A DNA stretch of 64,000 bases from Burkholderia latens (lineage in GTDB: Bacteria > Pseudomonadota > Gammaproteobacteria > Burkholderiales > Burkholderiaceae): NCBI RefSeq assembly GCF_001718795.1, contig NZ_CP013435.1, forward strand, positions 2,170,001 to 2,234,000. The letters run 5' to 3'. Below, one piece after another: positions 8,866 through 18,945 of this stretch (the stretch's first letter is position 1; every line of letters begins with the position of its first letter). The notes beneath the pieces were generated by a model. It was not told where the DNA came from. It was given only the letters and a program-made list of their open reading frames with translations, and ran no database searches. The translations under genes were made by a program, and so were the position numbers.

Positions 8866-10086
8866 ATGCGCAACCGGTCTCAAGCCGAACCGCGGGACGC
8901 CGCTGCCGCCCCGCTCGGCGCGCCGCCCCCCGATCATCCCACACCGCTGCTCGGCGGCCTCACGCCCGCGCAATTCATGCGCCGCTACTGGCAAAAGAAA
9001 CCGCTGCTGATCCGTCAGGCGATCCCCGGCGTGAAGCCACCGGTCACGCGCGATGCGCTGTTCGAGCTGGCAGCCGACTATGACGCCGAATCGCGACTCA
9101 TCACCCATTTTCGTAACAAGTGGCAACTGGCGCACGGTCCGTTCGAACCGGGCGCACTGCCGGCCGTGTCGCGCAAGTCGTGGTCCCTGCTCGTGCAAGG
9201 GCTCGACCTGCACGTCGACGCCGCCCGGGCGCTGCTCGACCGGTTCCGCTTCGTGCCGGACGCGCGGCTCGACGACTTGATGATTTCCTATGCGACCGAC
9301 GGCGGCGGCGTGGGCCCGCATTTCGACTCGTACGACGTATTCCTGCTGCAGGTCGAAGGCCGGCGCCGCTGGCGAATCGGCGCGCAGACGGACCTGTCGC
9401 TGCGGCCCGACGTGCCGCTGAAGATCCTCGAGCATTTCGAGCCGAGCGACGAGTGGGTGCTGGAGCCGGGCGATATGCTGTACCTGCCCCCGCACATCGC
9501 GCACGACGGCGTGGCCGAGGGCGAATGCATGACCTGCTCGATCGGCTTCAGGGCGCCGTCGGCCGGCGAACTGGGCGCGCAGTTCCTGTACTACCTCGCG
9601 GAACGCGGCGGCCTGCGCGATGACCGCGGCGACGCACTCTACCGCGATCCAAAGCAGCCGGCCGTCGACACACCCGCACAGCTGCCGCCTGCGATGGTCG
9701 ATCGCGTCGCGGAGATCGTCGACGCGATACGCTGGCGCAAGCGCGACGTCGCGCAATTCCTGGGCTGCTACCTGAGCGAACCTAAATCCAACGTCGTATT
9801 CGAGCCGCCGGCGCGCCCGCTGTCCGAGGCCGCATTCGTCGCGCAGGCATCACGTCGCGGCGTATATCTCGACAGAAGGGCCGCATTGATGTATAACGCG
9901 CGCTCGTACTTCATTAATGGCGAAGAAGAACCGCTCGAGCAGGCCGGTGAATGGCTGCCGGAGCTGGCGAATCGGCGTCGGATGGAGGCGAAACGGTTTG
10001 TAACACTATCCCGGGTTCCCTCAATGACAGCCTTGCTGCACGAGTGGTATTGTGCGGGCTGGATACGGGTCGGAAGCCGGATTTAG
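8866..10086 (+). CDS. Cupin-4 / JmjC-type 2-oxoglutarate oxygenase (ribosomal protein uL16 Arg hydroxylase-like)
   Basis: A 406-residue Fe(II)/2-oxoglutarate oxygenase of the YcfD (RoxA) group, which in E. coli hydroxylates an arginine of ribosomal protein uL16. The iron ligands are visible as HFD in GPHFDSYDVF and the late His in PPHIAHDG. The preceding FRFVPDARLDDLMISYATDGG matches the family, and the C-terminal region (about 270-406) fits its dimerisation and winged-helix part. The start at 8866 opens the family-like N-terminus, but the first ~20 residues are low complexity and no Shine-Dalgarno is visible. A later start is possible. Confidence 0.9.
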   Translation: MRNRSQAEPRDAAAAPLGAPPPDHPTPLLGGLTPAQFMRRYWQKKPLLIRQAIPGVKPPVTRDALFELAADYDAESRLITHFRNKWQLAHGPFEPGALPAVSRKSWSLLVQGLDLHVDAARALLDRFRFVPDARLDDLMISYATDGGGVGPHFDSYDVFLLQVEGRRRWRIGAQTDLSLRPDVPLKILEHFEPSDEWVLEPGDMLYLPPHIAHDGVAEGECMTCSIGFRAPSAGELGAQFLYYLAERGGLRDDRGDALYRDPKQPAVDTPAQLPPAMVDRVAEIVDAIRWRKRDVAQFLGCYLSEPKSNVVFEPPARPLSEAAFVAQASRRGVYLDRRAALMYNARSYFINGEEEPLEQAGEWLPELANRRRMEAKRFVTLSRVPSMTALLHEWYCAGWIRVGSRI

Positions 10087-10178
10087 TGAATCGCCCCGTA
10101 TGCCCGTGCAGATCAAATTCTGTATGGGAAAGACAACGTATTGACCCCGCATTTGTCGACGGTCGATAGGAAAGTGCA

Positions 10179-10184
10179 TATAAT
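10179..10184 (+). promoter_or_regulatory. -10 element for the Ala-rich lipoprotein gene
   Basis: A perfect TATAAT with a poor TTGTCG at 10153-10158. The inferred start near 10191 gives a leader of about 125 nt. Confidence 0.55.
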
Positions 10185-10190
10185 TTCCGC

Positions 10191-10315
10191 CCAAGCCGTA
10201 GGGAAGATTCACGCTCTAGAAGTGCGTCTCCACCAGCGGCCCAGGTCGGTGTTGGAGCACATTACCGGTATTGTTTCGCGCTGTTGCTTACCTTTAACCA
10301 TAAAAGGACGTGATC
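10191..10315 (+). promoter_or_regulatory. Long leader of the lipoprotein mRNA
   Basis: The predicted leader contains an imperfect hairpin: GTGC (10222-10225) with GCAC (10257-10260), then TCCA with TGGA and CC with GG inside. It ends in AAAAGGA ahead of the ATG. No known riboswitch is recognised. Confidence 0.3.
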
Positions 10316-10579
10316 ATGAAGAAATCCCTCCTCGTAGCTTCCCTGTTGGCTGCTGTTGCACTGGCTGCTTGCAACAAGAGCGCTGATCAAGCTGCTTCGT
10401 CGGCTGCTAGCGACGCTGCTGCTGCTGCTTCGTCGGCTGCTTCGGCAGTTGCTGGTGCTGCGAGCGACGCATCGGCTGCAGCTTCGTCGGCTTCGGCTGC
10501 TGCGAGCGATGCAGCTGCTGCTGTGGCGTCGGCTGCTTCGGCAGCGACGGCTGCTCCGGCTTCGGGCGCAAGCCAGTAA
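10316..10579 (+). CDS. Alanine-rich small lipoprotein
   Basis: An 87-residue lipoprotein. The signal peptide ends in the lipobox LAAC, so the mature chain starts at a lipidated Cys19 or 20 depending on the start used; this entry uses the ATG after AAAAGGA. The mature ~68 residues are almost only Ala and Ser with periodic Asp, in repeats such as SSAASDAAAAA, and no Gly or Pro until the last ten. That pattern favours one long helix with an alanine-packed face, as in alanine-zipper lipoproteins of the Lpp type. It ends in GASQ without the terminal Lys used by E. coli Lpp for peptidoglycan attachment. A strong terminator follows. Confidence 0.85.
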   Translation: MKKSLLVASLLAAVALAACNKSADQAASSAASDAAAAASSAASAVAGAASDASAAASSASAAASDAAAAVASAASAATAAPASGASQ

Positions 10580-10601
10580 GCCTCAGCATCAGCTGAAAAA
10601 A

Positions 10602-10627
10602 AACCGGCCCGCGAGGCCGGTTTTTTT
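10602..10627. terminator. Bidirectional rho-independent terminator
   Basis: AACCGGCC (10602-10609) pairs with GGCCGGTT (10615-10622), followed by a T-run to 10627 and preceded by an A-run on the other side. It ends the lipoprotein transcript and can end the bamC-MBL transcript arriving on the minus strand. Confidence 0.9.
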
Positions 10628-10702
10628 ACGTCTGTCGGTTCCGCGCACCGCGCGATGCCGCCACGGCGGCCGGCCACGCCGACCGCCCTCTTCCACGCCC
10701 GC

Positions 10703-11479
10703 TCAGCCGAGCGTAAGCCAGTCGAAACCCGTATCCTGCGTGGCGACGACTACCTCCTCCCCGTCCGTTCCCAGCACGCCGGCAAATGCCTGCCGGGCCA
10801 GCTCCGGCCGGTTGTTCTGCTGGCTCAGGTGAGCCGCCACGAGGTGCTGGAGGCGGCTGCGTTCGAGCGATGCGAGGATACCGGCCGCGGCGTCATTGCT
10901 GAGATGGCCGTGCGTGCCGCCAATGCGCGCCTTCAGCGACTGCGGGTAGCGGCTCCCGGCAAGCATCGCGGTATCGTGGTTCGATTCCAGCACGAGCGCG
11001 TCGCAGCCGCTCAGCACGGCCGTGATGTGCGGCGTGGCCATGCCGACGTCGGTCAGCACGCCGAGCCGGCGGCAGCCGTCCATGAAGACGAATTGAAGCG
11101 GCTCCCGCGCGTCGTGGGGCACCGTGTAGGGGATCACGGCCAGATCGCGTATCGCGGCCGTCTCGTCGCCCCACAGTACGTGCAGGTCGACGTCGGCTTC
11201 ATCCGCCCCGACGGCTCGGGCCGTGCCCCAGCTCATGTAGAGCGGCAGCGAGCCGCGCCGCGCGAGCGTCAACGCGCTGCCGACGTGGTCGCTGTGTTCG
11301 TGGGTGACGAGGATCGCATCGAGATCGTCGATGCCAAGATTCAGTCGGCCGAGCCGGCGCTCGACCTCCTTCGCAGAAAAACCGCAGTCGAGCAGCACGC
11401 GGGTGGTCGTCGTGCCGCTCGACACCTCGACGACCAGCGCGTTGCCTTCGCTGCCGCTACCGAGGCTGGCGAAGCGCAC
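10703..11479 (-). CDS. MBL-fold metallo-hydrolase (YycJ/WalJ-like)
   Basis: A 258-residue metallo-beta-lactamase-fold protein with GSGSEGNAL at the start, THEHSDHVGS carrying the metal ligands, and late His residues in ESNHD and GTHGHLSND. This layout matches the YycJ/WalJ group, some members of which are DNA exonucleases. Translation starts at a GTG (11477-11479), only 4 bp after the bamC stop, so the two are translationally coupled. Cytosolic. The family is clear; the substrate is not. Confidence 0.85.
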   Translation of the reverse strand: MRFASLGSGSEGNALVVEVSSGTTTTRVLLDCGFSAKEVERRLGRLNLGIDDLDAILVTHEHSDHVGSALTLARRGSLPLYMSWGTARAVGADEADVDLHVLWGDETAAIRDLAVIPYTVPHDAREPLQFVFMDGCRRLGVLTDVGMATPHITAVLSGCDALVLESNHDTAMLAGSRYPQSLKARIGGTHGHLSNDAAAGILASLERSRLQHLVAAHLSQQNNRPELARQAFAGVLGTDGEEVVVATQDTGFDWLTLG

Positions 11480-11483
11480 GCGA

Positions 11484-12629
11484 TCAGTTCAGTTGGGCGT
11501 GCAGCAGCGAAATGATCCGCTGCGCGTCCGACGAGTTGTCGATCTGGCCGTTCGCGTCGACTACCGCCACCTGCGTGCCGCCAGTGCCCTGCGCGCGCAC
11601 GTTGACCAGATATTCCTTGCCGGGCTTGGCCGCCGACGGGCCGCCGTAGAACAGCTTGCCGAACAGGCCGTCGCGCTTCAGCTCCTCCATCGTGTTCGCG
11701 TAGCGCACCGTGTACAGACCCTTCTCGCGGTCGCGGTTGTCGACCGCGAAGTTGGTGCGGTCGAGCGCGAGACCGACGCGCAGCCACGCACGGTCAAACG
11801 ATTCCGCGAGTTGCAGCGTCGCGGCGCCGCCGCTCGTGTCGCGGACCTGCGCCGGCGCCGTCGCCGGACGCGCGTCAGCCAGCAGCTGCTTCGCCTGCGC
11901 ATCGCTCAGCCCGAACTTCTGCATCAGCTTCGACAGGAACACGGCCTCGAGCACCGGGTTGCGCGGACGCTCTTCCCAGCGCGACGACGTGCCGCCCTGC
12001 GGACCGACCATCATTTCCTCCATCGCGCTGTGCGTGATCGAGATATCGGTGTTGCCGTCCGGCGTCCGGTTCACGAGCGTACGGAAGCGGTCGCGCGTGC
12101 CCGACGAGTACGCGAAGTCGATGACCTTGCCGATCGTACGGCGGAACCAGTCGTCCGGAATGTTTGCGCGGTTCTCGGCCCAGTCGGTAGCCATGATGCC
12201 GGTCGACGGTGCGTCGGTCTTCAGCGAGAAGCCGTTCTCCTGCCAGAATTCCTTCAGGATCGGCCACAGCTGCTCGGGCGTGCGGCCATCGACGACGAGC
12301 CAGCGGCGATCGCCGTCGCGCTCGATGTGCATGCCGAGCGGATCCTGCGCGCTCGGCACGCCGTCGGTCGCATTGCCGGCGGCGGTGGTCGCCCGCGGCG
12401 GCAGCGTGCCGAGGCCGGCGTTGCTCGGCGGTGCGACGAACTGCTGGGTCGTCGGCACCGGCTTCAGGTCGCTCGGCACTGCGAGCGGCGGTGCCGAGCC
12501 CGTGTTCTTGTAGTTGACCTTGTCGGGGGCCAGATAATCGTTCAGCGTATCGCAGCCGGCGAGCGCGCCCAGCGCCAGCGCCATCACCGAAACCTGGATG
12601 GCGCGAGAGGAAAAGGCGAAACGTTTCAT
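11484..12629 (-). CDS. bamC: Outer-membrane assembly lipoprotein BamC
   Basis: A 381-residue lipoprotein (NlpB/DapX family), an accessory subunit of the BAM complex that inserts beta-barrel proteins into the outer membrane. The signal peptide ends at lipobox LAGC near residue 25, followed by an extended segment and two helix-grip domains. GAAGGA precedes the ATG. It lies about 110 bp after dapA, the order known from E. coli (dapA-bamC). Slightly longer than the E. coli protein (344 aa). Confidence 0.92.
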   Translation of the reverse strand: MKRFAFSSRAIQVSVMALALGALAGCDTLNDYLAPDKVNYKNTGSAPPLAVPSDLKPVPTTQQFVAPPSNAGLGTLPPRATTAAGNATDGVPSAQDPLGMHIERDGDRRWLVVDGRTPEQLWPILKEFWQENGFSLKTDAPSTGIMATDWAENRANIPDDWFRRTIGKVIDFAYSSGTRDRFRTLVNRTPDGNTDISITHSAMEEMMVGPQGGTSSRWEERPRNPVLEAVFLSKLMQKFGLSDAQAKQLLADARPATAPAQVRDTSGGAATLQLAESFDRAWLRVGLALDRTNFAVDNRDREKGLYTVRYANTMEELKRDGLFGKLFYGGPSAAKPGKEYLVNVRAQGTGGTQVAVVDANGQIDNSSDAQRIISLLHAQLN

Positions 12630-12740
12630 GAAATCCTTCGTCTTGCTAGAACGCTCGTCAGGAGCGGCGCCGGACGGAGCCGGCCGGTGCGGGTTGATCA
12701 GGGGTCGAGCCGGCGGCCGCAGAACGCGGCCGCCCGTGCA

Positions 12741-13646
12741 TCAGGCGAGGACGCCGGCCTCGACGAGAGCCGAACGCACGACATCGTGGCAACGCTCGTC
12801 GAGCGGCGTGAGCGGCAGGCGGATGCCGCCCTGCATCTTGCCCATCGTCTGCAGCGCCCATTTCACCGGAATCGGGTTCGCCTCGATGAACAGATTCTTG
12901 TGCAGCGACAGCAGCTTCATGTGCAGCGCGCGCGCCGTCGCGACGTCGCCGGCCAGCGCGGCGCGGCACAGTTCGCTCATCGCGCGCGGCGCGACGTTCG
13001 CCGTCACCGAAATGTTGCCGTGGCCGCCGAGCAGCATCAGCGCGATCGCGGTCGGATCGTCGCCGCTGTAGATCGCAAAATGCTTCGGTGCGGCCTTGAT
13101 CAGGTGCGCGGCACGGTCGATGTTGCCGGTCGCTTCCTTCACGCCGATGATGCCCGGCACCTGCGCCAGGCGCAGCGTGGTCTCGTGCGTCATGTCCGCG
13201 ACCGTGCGGCCCGGCACGTTGTACAGGATGACCGGCAGATCGACCGCTTCCGCGATCGTCTTGAAATGACGGTACATCCCTTCCTGCGTGGGTTTGTTGT
13301 AGTACGGCACGACCTGCAGCGTCGCGTCGGCGCCGACCGCCTTCGCGTGCTTCGACAGCTCGATCGCCTCGGCAGTCGAATTGCCGCCTGCGCCCGCGAT
13401 GATCGGAATGCGCTTCGCCGCATGCTCGACGGCCGTGCGGATCATCAGGATGTGCTCTTCGACGTTGAGCGTTGCCGACTCGCCGCTCGTGCCGACCACG
13501 ACGAGCGCGTCGGTGCCTTCCTCGATGTGCCAGTCGATCAGTTTGCGAAACGCCGGCAGATCGAGACTGCCGTCTTCGAGCATCGGGGTGACGATCGCGG
13601 GGATGCTGCCGCGGATTTGAATGCCGTCTTGGGTGCCGTTAGCCAT
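12741..13646 (-). CDS. dapA: 4-hydroxy-tetrahydrodipicolinate synthase
   Basis: A 301-residue TIM-barrel enzyme that condenses pyruvate with aspartate semialdehyde, the first committed step to diaminopimelate and lysine. The Schiff-base Lys is in GVKEATGN near 166; the catalytic Tyr is in YNVPGRT; the pyruvate-binding GTSGES is near 48-53. I took the ATG at 13646 because [21 protein letters not shown] is the usual family N-terminus; the open frame extends further upstream without family character. Length is typical. Confidence 0.96.
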   Translation of the reverse strand: MANGTQDGIQIRGSIPAIVTPMLEDGSLDLPAFRKLIDWHIEEGTDALVVVGTSGESATLNVEEHILMIRTAVEHAAKRIPIIAGAGGNSTAEAIELSKHAKAVGADATLQVVPYYNKPTQEGMYRHFKTIAEAVDLPVILYNVPGRTVADMTHETTLRLAQVPGIIGVKEATGNIDRAAHLIKAAPKHFAIYSGDDPTAIALMLLGGHGNISVTANVAPRAMSELCRAALAGDVATARALHMKLLSLHKNLFIEANPIPVKWALQTMGKMQGGIRLPLTPLDERCHDVVRSALVEAGVLA

Positions 13647-13693
13647 GAAACGCGATTGATTGATGTACCGGTAAACGTTGGGATTGTAACGGA

Positions 13694-14296
13694 TTAGCCG
13701 GGCAGTTCGTAACGTGGAATTCCCGCCCCCGCCGTCGGGGTCGCGCCCTCGCGTACCGCGCAGATGCGTTGCACGAACGCCGGGCGTGGCGCGGCGACAA
13801 ATCCGTCCTCGTATGCGACTACCCGCAGATGGCCGCGCACCGCGTCCAGCAGCTCGCCCGGGGCGAGCAGGAACGCGGGATTGGACGGTTTGCCGACCGT
13901 TTCGTTTCCTTGCGCGAAGGTTTCGTAGATCAGCACGCCGCCCGGGGCGACCGCATCGAGCAGATGGGGCCAGAGCGGTCGATGCAGATAATGGGTAACG
14001 ATTACGGCCGCGAACGACACGCCCGCCGGCAACGGCCACGGTGCGCCTTCCAGATCCGCGTCGCGCGCGTCGACAGCGGGAATCGCGCGCAATGCGCCGA
14101 GTGCGGCCGGATCGCGATCGAGCGCGACAACCGGGTGCCCGTGCGACGCGAACCAGCGCGCATGGCGGCCGCCGCCCGCGGCGACGTCAAGCACCGCGCC
14201 GCCCGCGGGGACGAGCCGCGACCAGCGCGCAACCCAGCGCGACGGTTCGGTCTGGGCGACGTGGCCGCCCGCGGCGGTAATGACGGGTTCGCGCAT
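13694..14296 (-). CDS. Class I SAM-dependent methyltransferase
   Basis: A 200-residue Rossmann-type methyltransferase. Motif I is [16 protein letters not shown] with the acidic residue of ALDRD ending strand 2, and motif IV is VIVTHYLHR. Substrate unknown; the small size and TehB-like layout fit a small-molecule methyltransferase. It starts 9 bp after the trpS stop, so it is in the same transcript. Confidence 0.85.
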   Translation of the reverse strand: MREPVITAAGGHVAQTEPSRWVARWSRLVPAGGAVLDVAAGGGRHARWFASHGHPVVALDRDPAALGALRAIPAVDARDADLEGAPWPLPAGVSFAAVIVTHYLHRPLWPHLLDAVAPGGVLIYETFAQGNETVGKPSNPAFLLAPGELLDAVRGHLRVVAYEDGFVAAPRPAFVQRICAVREGATPTAGAGIPRYELPG

Positions 14297-14305
14297 GCCG
14301 TCCGC

Positions 14306-15508
<1,203 letters not shown>

Positions 15509-15516
15509 GATTGTCG

Positions 15517-16179
15517 TTAGAAAAGCGAGGCGAAGGGGGACAGGATGGCGCTCAGCACGCCGGCCGCGGCGTTCACAAGCGGGCGCAGCCAGAAGTTCGT
15601 CAGCATGCCCGTCGCGACGAGCACGAGGACGATGATGAAACCGTACGGTTCGATGCGCGACAGCGCGATCGATTGCTTCGGCGGCAGCAGCGCCGCCAGG
15701 ATGCGGCCGCCGTCGAGCGGCGGCAGCGGAAAGAGGTTCAACACGCCGAGCACCAGGTTCGCGCTGACGCCCGCATAGGCCATCCGCGTGAAGAATGGTT
15801 CGTCGATGCCGACGACTGGCAGCACGATGGTCAACACGCCCCATACCAGCGCTTGCACGAAGTTGCAGGCCGGCCCCGCGAGGGACACCCACAGGCTGCC
15901 CCAGCGCGGATCGCGCAGGTTGCCGAACGACACCGGCACCGGCTTCGCATAGCCGAACAGAAAGGCGCCGCCCGTCAGGAAATACATCGCGAGCGGAATC
16001 GCGATCGTGCCGAGCGGGTCGATGTGGCGCATCGGATTGAACGATACGCGTCCCATCATGTACGCGGTGTTGTCGCCCAGCAGGCGTGCGGCATAGCCGT
16101 GCGCGGCCTCGTGCAGCGTGATCGCGAAGATCACGGGCAGCGCGTAGACGGCGATGGTCTGTATCAGGGAAGCATCCAT
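15517..16179 (-). CDS. Site-2 protease family (M50) membrane metalloprotease
   Basis: A 220-residue integral membrane protein with about five hydrophobic segments. The zinc motif HEAAH is in the first helix (ITLHEAAHGYAA) and the third ligand is the Asp of PPLDGGR. This is the compact YwhC/S2P group lacking a PDZ domain. Family members cleave substrates within the membrane; no partner is indicated here. Two ATGs lie at 16179 and 16175, and 16179 is in the correct frame. Upstream of trpS in one operon. Confidence 0.9.
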   Translation of the reverse strand: MDASLIQTIAVYALPVIFAITLHEAAHGYAARLLGDNTAYMMGRVSFNPMRHIDPLGTIAIPLAMYFLTGGAFLFGYAKPVPVSFGNLRDPRWGSLWVSLAGPACNFVQALVWGVLTIVLPVVGIDEPFFTRMAYAGVSANLVLGVLNLFPLPPLDGGRILAALLPPKQSIALSRIEPYGFIIVLVLVATGMLTNFWLRPLVNAAAGVLSAILSPFASLF

Positions 16180-16224
16180 ATCGCGTTATTGTAACAAGCG
16201 CACTCGCGCAAAAATGAACGGCGC

Positions 16225-16857
16225 TTACGCAACCGACAATCCGAACGGTTCGAGCGCGCCGCGCCCCGCGCGCACGAGCTGCGGCACGTCTGCCGTCAGG
16301 TCGATCACCGTCGACGGCTCGCGCGGACACGCGCCGCCGTCGATCACGAGATCGACCTGCTTCTCGAGCCGCGCGCGGATCTCCTCGGGATCGTTCAGCG
16401 GCTCGTCGTCCGGCGGCAGGATCAGCGTCGTGCCGAGCAGCGGCTGGCCGAGCGACTCGAGCAGCGCGAGCGTGATCGCGTGATCGGGCACGCGCAGCCC
16501 GATCGTCTTGCGCGACGGATGCGACAGCCGGCGCGGCACTTCCTTCGTCGCCTGCAGGATGAACACGTACGGGCCCGGCGTCACAGATTTGATCTGCCGG
16601 TACTGGCGGTTGTCCACCATCGCGAAGTTCGCGAGTTCCGACAGGTCGCGCACGAGCAGCGACAGGTGCTGCTTCTCGTCGAGGCCGCGAATGCGGCGCA
16701 CGCGCTCGACCGCGTCCTTGTCGTCGAGATGGCAAGCGAGCGCGTAGCTCGAATCGGTCGGCATCGCGATCACGCCGCCCTTGCTGACGATGTCCGCTGC
16801 CTGCTTGATCAGGCGCGGCTGCGGATTATCCGGATGAATCCTGAAGAACTGGGACAT
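16225..16857 (-). CDS. yciO: YciO family protein (Sua5/YrdC fold)
   Basis: A 210-residue protein of the YrdC-like fold that binds double-stranded RNA/tRNA and ATP. It matches E. coli YciO from the first residues (MSQFFRIHPDNPQPRLI) through KEVPRRLSHPSRKTIGLRVP and EEIRARLEKQVDLVI. YciO is a paralogue of the threonylcarbamoyl-AMP synthase TsaC, with weak or uncertain activity in that reaction, so I do not call it the t6A enzyme. It sits next to a YciV-type gene, as in E. coli. Confidence 0.93.
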   Translation of the reverse strand: MSQFFRIHPDNPQPRLIKQAADIVSKGGVIAMPTDSSYALACHLDDKDAVERVRRIRGLDEKQHLSLLVRDLSELANFAMVDNRQYRQIKSVTPGPYVFILQATKEVPRRLSHPSRKTIGLRVPDHAITLALLESLGQPLLGTTLILPPDDEPLNDPEEIRARLEKQVDLVIDGGACPREPSTVIDLTADVPQLVRAGRGALEPFGLSVA

Positions 16858-16929
16858 GGAGGCACGTAAAGAAGGGAAAGTCGGATGCGCGCGCGGGCGC
16901 CGACGCGAACGGCCAGCGGCCTCGACGCG

Positions 16930-17760
16930 TCAGAGCCAGCGCTCCCAGACCGGTTTCAGCTCGGGCGGCAACGGCGGCAGGCCGCCGAGTTCGACGCGGC
17001 CCTCGCCCGGCGCATGGAAATCCGAGCCGCGCGACACTTCGAAGCCGAAGCGGCGCGCGACGTCCGCGTATTCGCGATACTGGTCGGGCGTATGGCTGCC
17101 CGTGATGACCTCGATCGCGCGGCCGCCGAGATCGATGAATTCGCCAAAGAACGCGTCGAATTCGACCGGCGTGTAGCGGTAGCGGCCCGGGTGCGCGACC
17201 ACGGCCTCGCCGCCCGCCGCGCGGATCCATCCGACGGCATCCGACAGCGTCGCCCAGCGGTGCGGAACGAAACCGGGCTTGCCGTCGCCGAGCAGGCGAT
17301 CGAACACGTCCGACGTGGATGCGGCGTGGCCGTTCTCGACCAGGAATCGCGCGAAGTGCGTGCGCGAAATCAGGTCGGGATTCGAAACATACTTCAGCGC
17401 GCCTTCGTACGCGCCGGGAATACCAAGCGTCTCGAGTTGCGCGCCGATCGCCTGCGCGCGGGCCGCGCGGCCGTGGCGCGTGCGATAGAGGCCGTCGACG
17501 AGCGTCGGGTTCGACGGATCGATGTGCAGCCCGACGATGTGCACCGTGCGCGACGCCCATGTAACCGAAATCTCGACACCGCTCAGGTAGCGCATGCCGA
17601 GCGCTTCCGCCTCGCTGCGCGCCGCCGCCTGGCCGCCGATTTCGTCGTGGTCGGTCAGCGCCCACAGGGTCACGCCGCCGGCATGGGCGCGGCGCGCGAC
17701 GTCGGCAGGCGACAGCAACCCGTCGGAAACATTCGAATGGCAGTGGAGATCGGCGTTCAT
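16930..17760 (-). CDS. PHP-domain phosphoesterase, YciV (RNase AM/TrpH) family
   Basis: A 276-residue PHP-fold metal-dependent phosphoesterase. Motif I is DLHCHSNVSDG at residue 4, motif II is ALTDHDEIGG, then HIVGLHID, VVAHPGRY and the final SDFHAPGE. E. coli YciV acts on 3',5'-nucleoside bisphosphates and trims rRNA 5' ends; the same chemistry is likely here. It is followed by yciO 72 bp downstream on the same strand, the arrangement seen in enterobacteria, supporting the assignment. Confidence 0.93.
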   Translation of the reverse strand: MNADLHCHSNVSDGLLSPADVARRAHAGGVTLWALTDHDEIGGQAAARSEAEALGMRYLSGVEISVTWASRTVHIVGLHIDPSNPTLVDGLYRTRHGRAARAQAIGAQLETLGIPGAYEGALKYVSNPDLISRTHFARFLVENGHAASTSDVFDRLLGDGKPGFVPHRWATLSDAVGWIRAAGGEAVVAHPGRYRYTPVEFDAFFGEFIDLGGRAIEVITGSHTPDQYREYADVARRFGFEVSRGSDFHAPGEGRVELGGLPPLPPELKPVWERWL

Positions 17761-17841
17761 CGTCAGTATGGCAGGTGAAGCTTCATTCTACTGCAATGCG
17801 GCAATTGCGCCGCCCGCCCCGCCGCTGCTGCCGCCGCCGGC

Positions 17842-18732
17842 TCAAGCGCAGAACGCCTCGATCAGCGCGGCGATTTGTTCCGGCTGATCGTGATGAACCA
17901 TGTGACCGGCATCCTCGACGAGCTTTTCGCGCCAGTCCGGGAACACCGCGAAGCGGGCCTTGAACTCCGGCAGCGGAATGTCGCCCGCGAGGTACGCGAG
18001 CGTCGGCGAATTGACCGCCTCGACGTGCAGCACCTTCGCGCGCACCTGCTTCCACACGGCCATCACCTCGTCGAGCCGGTACAGCTGCGGCCCCGCGATC
18101 TTGTGCGCCGGGTCCGCCAGCAGATGGTACTGGCCGTCGTCACCCCGCTTCGACCAGTGCGCGGCAAGAAATTCGGCCCGGTGCGGCGCGAGCCGCGGAT
18201 TGGTCTTGATCAGCCGCGCCGCGACGTCGTCGAGCGACGCGTACGGACGCAGCACCGGCGGCTCGCGCAGTTCGTCGAGCCAGCCGCGCAGCCGTCGCGG
18301 CGCCTGCTCGGCCTTGGCGGGCGCAAGCCCGAATCCTTCGAGATCCACCACGCGCCGCACGCGCTCGGGCCGCGCACCCGCGTACAGGCACACGACGTTC
18401 GCGCCCATGCTGTGCCCGACCAGATTGACTTCGCCGGTCGGCGCATAGTGATCGATGAGCGCGTCGAGATCGCCGAGATATTCGTGAAACCAGTAATGCC
18501 CGCCGCCCCGCCGTGCGACCGGCCAGTCGGACAGGCCGAAGCCGCGCGCGTCCGGCGCGACCACCTGCCAGTCGCCCGCGAGCGCGTCCACGACGAACTG
18601 GAACGACGCCGCGACGTCCATCCAGCCATGCAGCATGAACAGCGTCGGCGCATCGGGCCGGCCCCAGCGGCGCACATGCAGCTTCACGCCGCGCACCGTG
18701 ACGAAATCGGAAACAGAACTCGAGGCACTCAT
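17842..18732 (-). CDS. Alpha/beta hydrolase
   Basis: A 296-residue alpha/beta hydrolase. The oxyanion segment is MLHGWMD, the nucleophile elbow is GHSMGA, and a late GHMVHHDQP supplies the catalytic His. The cap region (about 165-235) contains several Arg-rich helices. The fold resembles epoxide hydrolases and esterases; substrate unknown. No signal peptide. The PHP gene follows on the same strand after 81 bp. Confidence 0.87.
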   Translation of the reverse strand: MSASSSVSDFVTVRGVKLHVRRWGRPDAPTLFMLHGWMDVAASFQFVVDALAGDWQVVAPDARGFGLSDWPVARRGGGHYWFHEYLGDLDALIDHYAPTGEVNLVGHSMGANVVCLYAGARPERVRRVVDLEGFGLAPAKAEQAPRRLRGWLDELREPPVLRPYASLDDVAARLIKTNPRLAPHRAEFLAAHWSKRGDDGQYHLLADPAHKIAGPQLYRLDEVMAVWKQVRAKVLHVEAVNSPTLAYLAGDIPLPEFKARFAVFPDWREKLVEDAGHMVHHDQPEQIAALIEAFCA

Positions 18733-18945
18733 TTGCAGCCGCCAAAAAAAGAATGGTCGTTCGATTATAGCGGCGGCGCAGGCGATCCGGCGTCCGAGAG
18801 TCGAGAGCGCTCTCTAGCCATGGCGACTCGGCGACACGGCGGGCGCGAGCGTCGAGCGGACCAAGCCACGCCGAGGCGAGGCAGCGCCCGAACGGCGGTA
18901 TCGCGGGCGTGTGCCGGCACGTCGAGACCGCAGCGTCTCGGCGGC

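Noticed and set aside
10380..10560. Repetitive GCTGCT/TCGTCGGCT DNA suggestive of a repeat array or CRISPR-like element
   Set aside because: The repeats are codon repeats for Ala and Ser in the lipoprotein gene; there are no spacers and no cas genes.
11304..13697. A 797-codon plus-strand open frame opposite bamC and dapA
   Set aside because: Antisense shadow with low-complexity Arg-rich translation and no ribosome-binding site.
16225..16857. Calling this gene tsaC (t6A synthesis)
   Set aside because: The sequence follows E. coli YciO from its first residues and lies beside a YciV-type gene, so it is the paralogue.
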